In this document: piece by piece, positions 35,632 to 44,402 of the stretch
Layout of the letters: every line of letters begins with the position of its first letter
Position numbering within the stretch: the stretch's first letter is position 1
Origin: Mycolicibacterium sp. CR10
GTDB taxonomy: Bacteria; Actinomycetota; Actinomycetes; Mycobacteriales; Mycobacteriaceae
Reading direction: 5' to 3'
Assembly: GCF_005222675.1 (NCBI RefSeq)
Contig: NZ_STGE01000072.1
Location: 103,535 to 167,534 of the forward strand
Length of the DNA stretch: 64,000 nucleotides
The notes under the pieces: model-generated
What the model was told of the DNA's origin: nothing
Databases searched by the model: none
The model's input: the letters and a program-made list of their open reading frames with translations, nothing else
Translations under genes and position numbers: made by a program

Positions 35632-36408
35632 CTAGTCCGCCCGGATCTGCTCCTTGTTGCGCTGCGTCACCGCGCGGAACTGAACCTCGAGAGTGTCGAA
35701 CTGCCGGTGCTGCGCGAAGGCGATCTGTTCCTCGGCGGCGAGTGCGGGGTCGATCACCGCCGCCGCTCCGGTCGTGTAGATCTCCTTGAGGCCGCGCATC
35801 GTCGGGCGCGGCACCTCGGCGATCTGCGCGGCGAGTTCGACCGCGCGCTCGAGGAGCCGTCCGTGCGCCACCACCTCGGTCACCAGTCCGATCCGTTCGG
35901 CGCGTACGGCATCGACGACCTCACCGGTCATCGACAGCCGCCGGGCCATCGCCGCACCCACCAGCTGCGGCAGGCGCGCCGTCATCCCACCGCCCGGCAG
36001 AATCCCCACCCGCGCATGGGTGTCGGCGAACACCGCCCGCTCTGACGCGATGAGGAAGTCGCAACCCAGCGCCATCTCCAGGCCGCCGGTGAAGGTGGCA
36101 CCGTTGATGGCGCCGACGATCGGGGTGCGCATCTTCGCCACCGCGGCGATACAGCTCTGGGAACGGAACTCCTCGAAGTACGACAGCCCGTCGCGGGCAG
36201 CCTCTTTGAGGTCCACGCCCGCGCAGAACGCGGGATCGGTGCCCGTCAGCACCACCGCGTGAACGGATTCGTCGTCGTCGGCGGCGGTCAAGGCCGTGTA
36301 GGTGGCGCGGATCAGGTTCCTGCTCAGGGCGTTTCGCGCGGCAGGGCGGTTCAACGTGACCACGCGGACCGCACCGTGGTCGACTGTCAGCACGAGCGGG
36401 TCGGTCAT
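35632..36408 (-). CDS. Enoyl-CoA hydratase/isomerase family protein
   Basis: This 258-residue crotonase-fold protein shows LNRPAARNALS, the oxyanion loop AFCAGVDLKE and AINGATFTGGLEMALGCDFLIASE, followed by DTHARVGILPGGG. The positions of the two catalytic glutamates of true hydratases correspond to Thr/Gly-rich and Gly residues, so hydratase activity is uncertain. The ATG at 36408 gives the normal N-terminus. It lies 17 bases after nuoN on the same strand and may be read through from the complex I operon. Confidence 0.8.
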   Translation of the reverse strand: MTDPLVLTVDHGAVRVVTLNRPAARNALSRNLIRATYTALTAADDDESVHAVVLTGTDPAFCAGVDLKEAARDGLSYFEEFRSQSCIAAVAKMRTPIVGAINGATFTGGLEMALGCDFLIASERAVFADTHARVGILPGGGMTARLPQLVGAAMARRLSMTGEVVDAVRAERIGLVTEVVAHGRLLERAVELAAQIAEVPRPTMRGLKEIYTTGAAAVIDPALAAEEQIAFAQHRQFDTLEVQFRAVTQRNKEQIRAD

Positions 36409-36425
36409 CACACCTGTCGTTCGTC

Positions 36426-38003
36426 TCAGAGGAACCGGTCTGCCGAGTTGGCCAGGTCCAGTAGGGGCTGCGGCAGCGCGCCGAGTGCGAAGGTGACGGC
36501 GGCGGTGATGGTGACGACGGCCGTGGTCAGTGCGCTGGGCACCACCACGACGGGGGCGTCGTCGGGACGGTCGGTGAAGAACATCAGCACGATCACCCGG
36601 ACGTAGAAGTACGCCGCGATGGCGCTGGCGATCACGCCGACCACGACCAGAGGCAGGGCGCCGCCTTCGCCGGCCGCCTTGAAGACCGCGAACTTGCTGA
36701 CGAACCCACTGGTCAACGGGATGCCCGCGAACGCGAGCAGGAACAGTGAAAAGATGATGCCGACAACGGGATAACGCTTGCCCAGCCCTGCCCACCGCGA
36801 CATCGTCGTTTCTTCCTCACCTGCCGCATTGCGGACCAGGCTCACGACGGCGAACGCGCCGACGGTGGAGAAGCCGTAGGCGAACAGATAGAACAGGGTC
36901 GACGACAACCCGGACTGATTGCCGGCGATCACGCCGGTGAGGATGAAACCGCTGTGCGCCACCGCCGAGTACCCGAGCATCCGCTTCACATCGGTCTGAG
37001 TGATCGCGGTGATCGTGCCGACCACCATGGTGAGGATCGCGACCGCCCACAGCACCGGCCGCCAGTCATCGTGCAAACCGGGAACCGCGACGTAGAGGAC
37101 CCGAAGCATCGCGCCGAACGCGGCGATCTTGGTGGCGGCGGCCATGAACGCCGTGATCGGGGTTGGTGCGCCCTGATACACGTCGGGGATCCACGAATGA
37201 AACGGCACGGCGCCGACCTTGAACAGCACACCGACCAGCAGCAGTCCGGTCCCGATCAACGCCAGCGACGGTTTCCCGGCGCCCGAGGCGACCGCGTCGG
37301 CTATCCCGTTGAGCGACAGGGTGCCCGCGTAGCCATACAGCATGGCCGCGCCGTAGAGGAAGAACGCCGACGAGAATGCCCCGAGCAGAAAGTACTTCAA
37401 CGCGGCTTCCTGCGACAGCAACCGCCGGCGTCGCGCCAACCCGCACAGCAGATACAGGGGCAGTGACAGCACTTCCAGAGCGATGAACATCGTCAACAGG
37501 TCGTTGGCTGCCGGGAACAGCAGCATCCCGCCGACCGCGAACATCGTCAGCGGGAACACCTCGGTCTGGATGATGCCCGCCTTGGTGGCCAGTTGTTCGA
37601 CGACGCTTCCCGCAACAGCGGACCCCTGCGGGGTGAACGCGTCCAGGCCCCGGGACGTCGAGCCTTCGTCCCCGCCGGTTACGCCGATCTGGCGTTCCCC
37701 GATCAGCAGGATGCCCAGCACGCCGACCAGCAGGATGGTGCCCTGCACGAACAATGCGGGCTTGTCGACGGCCACCGCGCCCATCACGGCACTGAAACCG
37801 TTGCTGCCGTGCAGGTCCCGGGCCACCAGCACGACGGCGACGAACGCGGCGACCAGTGCGCCGAGGCAGAGCGTCAGCTGGGTGGCGTAACGCCGTTGCC
37901 GGGGCAGGAACGCCTCGACGAGGACGCCGAGCACCGCGGCGCCCAGCACGATGAGCATGGGAGAGATCAGGCCGTACTCGACATTCGGTGTGGGGAGATT
38001 CAT
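36426..38003 (-). CDS. nuoN: NADH-quinone oxidoreductase subunit N
   Basis: The 525-residue membrane protein is one of three antiporter-like proton-pumping subunits of complex I, with about 14 helices. Helix segments AALKYFLLGAFSSAFFLYG and FKVGAVPFHSWIPDVYQGAP carry the conserved lysines and the signature of NuoL/M/N proteins. Its ATG overlaps the nuoM stop (ATGA). It is the last nuo gene; no transcription terminator is obvious before the enoyl-CoA hydratase. Confidence 0.95.
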   Translation of the reverse strand: MNLPTPNVEYGLISPMLIVLGAAVLGVLVEAFLPRQRRYATQLTLCLGALVAAFVAVVLVARDLHGSNGFSAVMGAVAVDKPALFVQGTILLVGVLGILLIGERQIGVTGGDEGSTSRGLDAFTPQGSAVAGSVVEQLATKAGIIQTEVFPLTMFAVGGMLLFPAANDLLTMFIALEVLSLPLYLLCGLARRRRLLSQEAALKYFLLGAFSSAFFLYGAAMLYGYAGTLSLNGIADAVASGAGKPSLALIGTGLLLVGVLFKVGAVPFHSWIPDVYQGAPTPITAFMAAATKIAAFGAMLRVLYVAVPGLHDDWRPVLWAVAILTMVVGTITAITQTDVKRMLGYSAVAHSGFILTGVIAGNQSGLSSTLFYLFAYGFSTVGAFAVVSLVRNAAGEEETTMSRWAGLGKRYPVVGIIFSLFLLAFAGIPLTSGFVSKFAVFKAAGEGGALPLVVVGVIASAIAAYFYVRVIVLMFFTDRPDDAPVVVVPSALTTAVVTITAAVTFALGALPQPLLDLANSADRFL

Positions 38004-39610
38004 CGCACCGGGCCTCCCGCCGTCCGGGGTGCCGGGTCAGGCACGTCAATCGTGGTCAGCGTGTGGGTCACCGCGGGATTGATGACGTCCAGCGCCGGTT
38101 TCGGATACACCCCGAGCACCAGCAGCAGCGCGATGAGTGGGACGACGACAGCGATCTCACGTGGCCGTAGGTCGTGCAGCTTGTTGTCGCCCTCGGCCAG
38201 CTCCGGCCGTACAGGACCGGTCATGACCCGTTGGTACATCCACAGGATGTAGATCGCCGAGAGCACCAGTGCACTGGCCGCCAGCACGCCGAACATCGGG
38301 TAGCGGGTGAACGTGCCGATGAGAACCAGGAATTCACTGATGAACGGCGCCAGCCCGGGGAGCGACAGCGTGGCCAGGCCGGATACCAGGAAGGTTCCGG
38401 CCAGAATGGGCGCCACCTTCTGCACGCCGCCGTAGGCGTTGATGAGGCGGCTGCCCCGTTGGGACACCAGGAACCCGGCGATCAAAAACAGTGCCGCCGT
38501 GGAGATTCCGTGATTGACCATGTACAGCGTCGATCCGGATTGGCCCTGGGTGGTCATCACGAAGATGCCGAGGATGATGAAGCCGAAGTGCGAGATCGAG
38601 GTGTAGGCGATCAGGCGCATGATGTCGGTCTGGCCGATCGCGACGATGGCTCCGTAGATGATGCCGACCACCGCGAGCGTGATGATCAGCGGGCTGAAGT
38701 AGATGGCAGAGTCGGGGAACAGCTGCAGGCAGTAGCGGATCATGCCGAAGGTGCCGACCTTGTCCATGATCGCCATCATCAGCACCGCACTGGCCGGAGT
38801 CGCCTCGACCGCCGAGTCGGGGAGCCAGCGGTGCAGCGGCCACAGCGGCGCCTTGACGGCGAACGCGAACATGAACCCGCCGAACAGCAGATGCATCACC
38901 ATCGGGTTGACGACGAACTCGCCGCTCGCCACCGCGGCGACGATCTCGCGGAAGTCGAACGTCCCCGCCGCGAACGCGTCACTGCCGGCGGTCGCCACGT
39001 AGAGGCCGACGACCGCGGCGAGCATGATCAGTCCACCGAACAGGTTGTACAGCAGGAACTTCACCGCGGCGGCGCTGCGTTTCGCCCTGTCCTCGTCGTT
39101 TCCCTCACCAGTTCGGTTGCCGCCGAATCCGCCGATGAGGAAGTACATCGGAATCAGCATGGCTTCGAAGAACACGTAGAAGAGCAGAATGTCCAGCGAC
39201 ACCAGCGAGATGAGCACCATGCCCTCGATGGCCAGCGTCAGGGCGAAGTAGACGTGCACGGAGCGGCCGCCCCAACTGAGCCGGTCGTGTGCGTCGTTCC
39301 AGCCGGCGACGATCAGCAGGGGCACCAGCACCGCGGTGAGCACCACCAGTGCCAGGGCGATGCCGTCGACGCCGAGGATGTAGCCGGTACCGAAAGACGG
39401 TATCCACCTGTGTGACTCGACGAACTGGTACTGCTCCCCGCCAGGGTCGAACCCGACGGCCACCACCGCGGTGACGGCCAGAACCGCCAGTGATACCGCC
39501 AGTGCCACCCATTTGGCCAGCACCCGCTGCGCGGCCGGCAGCAGCATGACCAGCGCCGCACCGACCATGGGGATCGCCCACAGCACGGTCAGCCACGGAA
39601 TGGAGGTCAC
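38000..39610 (-). CDS. nuoM: NADH-quinone oxidoreductase subunit M
   Basis: The 536-residue antiporter-like subunit has AVKFLLYNLFGGLIMLAA and KAPLWPLHRWLPDSAVEATP, the loop-helix pair around the key proton-channel lysine, and about 14 membrane helices. GTG 39610 is used because it overlaps the nuoL stop as GTGA; the frame extends upstream inside nuoL without coding signs. It pumps protons in the distal membrane arm together with NuoL and NuoN. Confidence 0.95.
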   Translation of the reverse strand: MTSIPWLTVLWAIPMVGAALVMLLPAAQRVLAKWVALAVSLAVLAVTAVVAVGFDPGGEQYQFVESHRWIPSFGTGYILGVDGIALALVVLTAVLVPLLIVAGWNDAHDRLSWGGRSVHVYFALTLAIEGMVLISLVSLDILLFYVFFEAMLIPMYFLIGGFGGNRTGEGNDEDRAKRSAAAVKFLLYNLFGGLIMLAAVVGLYVATAGSDAFAAGTFDFREIVAAVASGEFVVNPMVMHLLFGGFMFAFAVKAPLWPLHRWLPDSAVEATPASAVLMMAIMDKVGTFGMIRYCLQLFPDSAIYFSPLIITLAVVGIIYGAIVAIGQTDIMRLIAYTSISHFGFIILGIFVMTTQGQSGSTLYMVNHGISTAALFLIAGFLVSQRGSRLINAYGGVQKVAPILAGTFLVSGLATLSLPGLAPFISEFLVLIGTFTRYPMFGVLAASALVLSAIYILWMYQRVMTGPVRPELAEGDNKLHDLRPREIAVVVPLIALLLVLGVYPKPALDVINPAVTHTLTTIDVPDPAPRTAGGPVR

Positions 39611-41487
39611 CACAGGTTCACCGCCAGGATCGTCGCGAGGATGAGGACGGTGCCCGCCAGCATCGACAACGCATAGGAGCGCGCAAATCCGGTCTGCACC
39701 TGACGCAGTGCCTCCGAACCGCGTGCGACGAGTGCCGCGAGTCCATTCGCCGCATCGTCGACCGCCTCGTCGTCGATCTCTACCAAGCCCCGCGTGATGA
39801 CCTGGCCGGGACGCATCAGCACCTCCTCGTTGAACGCGTCGCCGTAGAGATCCCGACGGGCCGCGACGGTGAGCGCCGACCCGGCCGGCACCTCCTCGGG
39901 TACCGGGTGCACCCCATACATGCGGTAGGCGACGGCGATACCGACGGCGACGACCGACAGCACGATCACGGTCACCACCCACACCGGCAGCACATGGTGA
40001 ATCTCGTGGGAGCCGACCACCGGTTCCAGCCAATGCTCAAGCGTGCCACCGATCGCCAGTGCCGCGCCGGCCGTCACCGAACCGATGGCCAGCAGGATCA
40101 TCGGCCATGTCATCACCGCGGGGGACTCGTGCGGATGACTGTGCGCGGCCCAGCGTTTCGGGCCGAAGAACGTCATCAGCATGACGCGGGTCATGTAGAA
40201 GGCAGTGATACCCGCGCCCAGAATGGTTGCACCGCCGAGAATCACGCCTTTCACGCCGCCCGCGCCCAGCGCCGCCTCGATGATCCCGTCCTTGGAGAAG
40301 AAGCCGGCCAGCGGTGGGATGCCGATGATGGCCAGGTAGCCGAGGCCGAACGTCGCGAACGTGATAGGCAGCGCGGTGCGCAGGCCGCCATAGCGCCGCA
40401 TATTCACCTCGTCGTCCATTGCATGCATCACCGAGCCCGCGCCGAGGAAAAGGCCCGCCTTGAAGAATCCGTGTGTCAGCAGGTGCATGATCGCGAACGC
40501 GTAGCCGGCCGGACCCAGGCCCGCGGCGAGCACCATGTAGCCGATCTGGCTCATCGTGGACGCAGCCAGCGCCTTCTTGATGTCGTCCTTCGCGCAGCCG
40601 ACGACGGCGCCGAACAGCAGGGTCACCGCGCCGACGACGACGACCGCGGTCTGGGCGTGCGGGGCCAGGTCGAAGATCGGACCCGAGCGCACGATCAGAT
40701 ACACACCGGCGGTGACCATGGTGGCCGCGTGGATCAGCGCCGACACCGGCGTGGGGCCTTCCATCGCATCCCCGAGCCAGGACTGCAGCGGCACCTGGGC
40801 GGACTTGCCGCATGCGGCAAGCAGCAGCATCAGCCCGATCGCGGTCAGCGTGCCGTCGGTGAGCGCCGGCGCGGCGTCGAACATGGTGCCAAACGAGACC
40901 GACCCGACGGCGGCGAACATCACCATCAACGCCACCGCCAGACCGATGTCACCGACACGGTTCACCACGAATGCTTTCTTGGCCGCCGTGGCCGCTGATG
41001 GCTTGTGTGACCAGAAGCCGATCAGCAGATACGACGCCAGACCCACACCCTCCCAGCCCATGTAGAGCCCGAGGTAGTTGTCGGCGAGCACCAGCAGCAG
41101 CATCGCGGACAGGAACAGGTTCAGATAGCCGAAAAAGCGCCGACGCCCGGGGTCTTCGGCCATGTAGCCGATCGAATAGATGTGGATCAACGACCCGACA
41201 CCGGTAATCAGCAGGATGAAGCACATCGACAGCTGGTCGAGCTGCAGACCGAAGTCGACCCGCAGTTCGCCGACCGGGACCCACGAGAACAGCGACTCGT
41301 GGGTCGAGCGGCTCTCGGCGTCGCGGCCCACCATGTCGACGAACAGCACTGCGGCGCAGACGAAGGACGCCACCGCGGCGAGAGTCCCCAGAAGGTGACC
41401 CCATCGATCAGAGCGCTTGCCCGCCAACAACAGGATCGCCGCACCCGCCAACGGGAGCGCGATCACCAGCCACACGGGAACCGTCAT
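39607..41487 (-). CDS. nuoL: NADH-quinone oxidoreductase subunit L
   Basis: This 626-residue protein is the distal proton-pumping subunit with the long lateral helix. It shows the signature AFVVNRVGDIGLAVAL, then SAQVPLQSWLGDAMEGPTPVSALIHAATMVTAGVYL split between two helices, and a hydrophobic C-terminal anchor after a charged amphipathic stretch. Its ATG is 13 bases beyond a stop-linked repeat that follows nuoK. Confidence 0.95.
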   Translation of the reverse strand: MTVPVWLVIALPLAGAAILLLAGKRSDRWGHLLGTLAAVASFVCAAVLFVDMVGRDAESRSTHESLFSWVPVGELRVDFGLQLDQLSMCFILLITGVGSLIHIYSIGYMAEDPGRRRFFGYLNLFLSAMLLLVLADNYLGLYMGWEGVGLASYLLIGFWSHKPSAATAAKKAFVVNRVGDIGLAVALMVMFAAVGSVSFGTMFDAAPALTDGTLTAIGLMLLLAACGKSAQVPLQSWLGDAMEGPTPVSALIHAATMVTAGVYLIVRSGPIFDLAPHAQTAVVVVGAVTLLFGAVVGCAKDDIKKALAASTMSQIGYMVLAAGLGPAGYAFAIMHLLTHGFFKAGLFLGAGSVMHAMDDEVNMRRYGGLRTALPITFATFGLGYLAIIGIPPLAGFFSKDGIIEAALGAGGVKGVILGGATILGAGITAFYMTRVMLMTFFGPKRWAAHSHPHESPAVMTWPMILLAIGSVTAGAALAIGGTLEHWLEPVVGSHEIHHVLPVWVVTVIVLSVVAVGIAVAYRMYGVHPVPEEVPAGSALTVAARRDLYGDAFNEEVLMRPGQVITRGLVEIDDEAVDDAANGLAALVARGSEALRQVQTGFARSYALSMLAGTVLILATILAVNLW

Positions 41488-41500
41488 CAGGACCGTCTCT

Positions 41501-41518
41501 TCTTCGCGCAGGCGCTCA
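41501..41518 (-). repeat. Stop-linked junction repeat, copy 2 (nuoK-nuoL)
   Basis: The minus strand reads TGAGCGCCTGCGCGAAGA directly after the nuoK TGA, with the nuoL ATG 13 bases beyond. Phase and spacing match copy 1 and copy 4. Confidence 0.75.
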
Positions 41519-41818
41519 TCAATGCTTCAGCAGGCTTGCGTTATCGGCGCTGGCCGAGCGCCGGGTCCGGAAGATGGTCATGATGATGGCCAGACCGATC
41601 ACGACCTCGCACGCCGCGACCACCATGGTGAAGAACGCCACCACCTGACCGTCGAGGTGCCCGTGCATGCGGGAGAACGCGACGAAGGCCAGGTTCGCGG
41701 CGTTGAGCATCAGCTCCACGCACATGAACATGATGATCGCGTTGCGGCGCAACAGCACTCCCGCCGCGCCGATGGTGAACAACAGAGCGGACAGGTACAG
41801 GTAGTTGTCGGGATTCAT
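41519..41818 (-). CDS. nuoK: NADH-quinone oxidoreductase subunit K
   Basis: The 99-residue subunit has three membrane helices with the conserved glutamates in FMCVELMLNAANLAFV and ACEVVIGLAI that form part of the proton path. ATG 41818 gives the canonical N-terminus (MNPDNYLYLSALLF); the 18 codons before it in the same frame are junction sequence. It is 58 bases after nuoJ, the longest gap inside the operon, which is filled by a degenerate copy of the junction repeat. Confidence 0.95.
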   Translation of the reverse strand: MNPDNYLYLSALLFTIGAAGVLLRRNAIIMFMCVELMLNAANLAFVAFSRMHGHLDGQVVAFFTMVVAACEVVIGLAIIMTIFRTRRSASADNASLLKH

Positions 41819-41862
41819 CGGTGCCCTTCGCTCTTCGCCCTCTGCTCTTCGCCGGGGCTCAT

Positions 41863-41879
41863 CGCCGCGCAAGCGCTCA
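41863..41879 (-). repeat. Stop-linked junction repeat, degenerate copy (nuoJ-nuoK)
   Basis: On the minus strand TGAGCGCTTGCGCGGCG follows; here the repeat's own TGA is the nuoJ stop codon rather than the triplet after it. A second ATGAGC and two GCGAAGAGC units occur in the rest of the gap, suggesting internal duplication. Confidence 0.55.
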
Positions 41880-42662
41880 TCGGCCGCCCCTGTCCCCGTC
41901 TGCGTCGCTGTCGCTGGGTACCGGGCGAACCTGCAGGATCCCGCTGACCGAGAGTTCGGAGCCCGATCCGTCGGGCAGACGAGCGGCGACGTCGACGGCG
42001 TTGTGCCGCGCGTACACGCCGGGGTTGGGCAGTGTGGTCGGGTGACCGCCCGGGGCGAACCGCTCGGCAGCGAGTTCGCGCTGAGTCTTGCGGCGCTCGA
42101 AGCGCTCCCGGTGCGCCAGCACCATCGCCCCGAGTGCGGCGGTGATGAGCAGCGCGCCGGTCAGCTCGAACGCCCACAGGTACTTGGTGAAGATGAGCAC
42201 CGCCAAGCCCTCGACGTTGCCGTTCGCATTTGCCTGGGTCAGACCGACGAACCCGGCCACCGAGACGTTGCCGATACCGGCGATCAGCAGGACGCCGAAT
42301 CCCATGCCGACGGCGATGGCCGCGATGCGTTGTCCGCGAAGGGTTTCCACCAGTGAATCTGAGGAGTCGACACCGATCAGCATGACGACGAACAGGAACA
42401 ACATCATCACCGCGCCGGTGTACACCACCACCTGCACCACCCCGAGAAACGGTGCGTCCTGGGCGATGTAGAGCACGGCGAGCGCAATCATCGTGACCGC
42501 GAGCGCGATCGCCGAGTACACAGCCTTCGGCGCGAAGACCACACCGAGGGCACCGGCCACTGCCACCACCGCGAGAACCCAGAACAGGATGGCCTCGTTG
42601 GTCGTGGTGTAACCCGCCGAGGTGGCGGAGTCCGCGATGGCGGCGACGAACTCAGTCCTCAC
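41877..42662 (-). CDS. nuoJ: NADH-quinone oxidoreductase subunit J
   Basis: The 261-residue subunit has five membrane helices (for example FWVLAVVAVAGALGVVFAP, VVYTGAVMMLFLFVVMLIG containing the flexible pi-bulge region) and a long charged C-terminal tail typical of actinobacterial NuoJ. GTG 42662 overlaps the nuoI stop. It contributes to the quinone-linked proton path. Confidence 0.93.
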   Translation of the reverse strand: MRTEFVAAIADSATSAGYTTTNEAILFWVLAVVAVAGALGVVFAPKAVYSAIALAVTMIALAVLYIAQDAPFLGVVQVVVYTGAVMMLFLFVVMLIGVDSSDSLVETLRGQRIAAIAVGMGFGVLLIAGIGNVSVAGFVGLTQANANGNVEGLAVLIFTKYLWAFELTGALLITAALGAMVLAHRERFERRKTQRELAAERFAPGGHPTTLPNPGVYARHNAVDVAARLPDGSGSELSVSGILQVRPVPSDSDADGDRGGR

Positions 42663-43180
42663 CGCACCTCCTTGGCGGCGCTGATGTTGCCGAGGTAGTA
42701 GTCGTCGTCGGTGCTGCCCGGCGCCATCGGGTGTGGCGGCTGCTCCATCCCCGGCTGCAGCGGCGCCAACAACTTGTCCTTACCCAGGATCAGGTCGGCT
42801 CGGTTGTCGTCGGCCATCTCGTAGTTGTTGGTCATCGTCAGCGCGCGGGTCGGGCAGGCCTCGATGCACAGGCCGCAGCCGATGCAGCGCAGGTAGTTGA
42901 TCTGGTAGACGCGGCCATAACGTTCGCCGGGCGAATACCGTTCGGACTCGGTGTTGTCGGCGCCTTCGACGAAGATCGCGTCGGCGGGGCAGGCCCACGC
43001 GCACAGCTCGCAGCCGATGCACTTTTCCAGGCCGTCGTCATAGCGGTTCAGCTGGTGACGGCCGTGATATCGCTTGGCGACGGGGCCGGGCTTCTCCGGG
43101 TACTCCTCCGTGATCGGCTTCTTGAACATGGAGCCGAAGGTCACCCCGAATCCCGCGATGGCGTCGAGGAATTTAGGCAT
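42659..43180 (-). CDS. nuoI: NADH-quinone oxidoreductase subunit I
   Basis: The 173-residue peripheral subunit has two 4Fe-4S ferredoxin motifs, CIGCELCAWACP and CIGCGLCIEACP, holding clusters N6a and N6b that pass electrons toward the quinone site. It overlaps nuoH by eight bases. The C-terminal tail after the second motif is longer than in enteric NuoI but usual in mycobacteria. Confidence 0.96.
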   Translation of the reverse strand: MPKFLDAIAGFGVTFGSMFKKPITEEYPEKPGPVAKRYHGRHQLNRYDDGLEKCIGCELCAWACPADAIFVEGADNTESERYSPGERYGRVYQINYLRCIGCGLCIEACPTRALTMTNNYEMADDNRADLILGKDKLLAPLQPGMEQPPHPMAPGSTDDDYYLGNISAAKEVR

Positions 43181-44402
43181 CGGCTCGCTCCTTCTTCGGT
43201 ATCGGTGGCACCGGGAAGGCGCCGACGTCGACCGTCGGGGGTGGTGCGGGGGTGTTGCGAATGTTTCTGGCGCGCAGTGCTCTCCAGGCGATGAGCAGCA
43301 GCGCGATCACGACCACCGCGCCCGCGCTCATCAGTCCGGTGGCCCAACCCTGGTATCCGTAGTTGCGCAGAGTGTGGGTGGTCGCGACGATCATGATCCA
43401 GCCCAGCGACACCGGGATCAGGATCTTCCAGCCCAGCGCCATGAACTGGTCGTAGCGCATCCTGGGCAGGGTGGCTCGCAGCCACATGAAGATGAACAGG
43501 AACACCCACACCTTCGCGGTGAACCACAGCAGCGGCCACCAACCGCTGTTGGCGCCCTCCCAGATGCTGATCGGCCACGGGGCCTGCCAGCCACCGAGGA
43601 ACAGCGTGGTGGCCAATGCAGAGACCGTCGTCATGTTGACGTATTCGGCGAGCATGAACATCGCGAACTTCAACGACGAGTACTCGGTGTGGAACCCGCC
43701 GACGAGTTCGCCTTCGGCCTCGGGCAGATCGAAAGGCGCCCGGTTGGTTTCGCCGACCATGGCGGTCAGGTACACCAGGAACGACGGCAACAGCAGGAAG
43801 ATGTACCAGGTGTCGGTCTGCGCGGCGACGATCCCCGACGTCGACATCGTTCCCGAGTAGATGAACACCGCGGCGAACGACAGCGCCATCGCGATCTCGT
43901 AGGAGACGACCTGCGCCGACGATCGCAGCCCGCCCAGCAACGGGTAGACCGATCCCGACGCCCAGCCGGCCAGCACGATCCCGTAGACGCCGATCGAGGT
44001 GACCGCGAGGATGTAGAGCACCGCCATGGGCAGATCCGTCAGTTGCAGCGCGGTGCGATGGCCGAACACGGAAACCTCGCCACCCATCGGGATGACGGCG
44101 AACGCCATGAACGCCGGAATCACCGAGATGACCGGCGCGGCAAGGTAGATCCACTTGTCCACCCCGGCGGGGATCAGCCCCTCCTTGAGCGCGAGCTTGA
44201 CGCCGTCGGCCAGTGACTGCAGCAGCCCGAACGGACCGACCCGGTTGGGACCGAGCCGCAACTGCATGCGGCCCAGAATCTTTCGTTCGATGAGGATGGC
44301 CGCCAGCACGGTCAGCAGCAGGAACACGAAGACGCCGAGCGCCTTGGCCAGGATCAGCCACCACGGATCGTGGCCGAACAGGGTCGGATCCGGATACGTC
44401 AC
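43173..44402 (-). CDS. nuoH: NADH-quinone oxidoreductase subunit H
   Basis: The 409-residue membrane subunit has eight helices and the quinone-chamber loops, with IERKILGRMQLRLGPNRVGPFGLLQ near the N-terminus and ETNRAPFDLPEAEGELVGG, both highly conserved. GTG 44402 overlaps the nuoG stop as GTGA. The C-terminal cytoplasmic tail (after residue 375) is proline-rich. Confidence 0.96.
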   Translation of the reverse strand: MTYPDPTLFGHDPWWLILAKALGVFVFLLLTVLAAILIERKILGRMQLRLGPNRVGPFGLLQSLADGVKLALKEGLIPAGVDKWIYLAAPVISVIPAFMAFAVIPMGGEVSVFGHRTALQLTDLPMAVLYILAVTSIGVYGIVLAGWASGSVYPLLGGLRSSAQVVSYEIAMALSFAAVFIYSGTMSTSGIVAAQTDTWYIFLLLPSFLVYLTAMVGETNRAPFDLPEAEGELVGGFHTEYSSLKFAMFMLAEYVNMTTVSALATTLFLGGWQAPWPISIWEGANSGWWPLLWFTAKVWVFLFIFMWLRATLPRMRYDQFMALGWKILIPVSLGWIMIVATTHTLRNYGYQGWATGLMSAGAVVVIALLLIAWRALRARNIRNTPAPPPTVDVGAFPVPPIPKKERADA

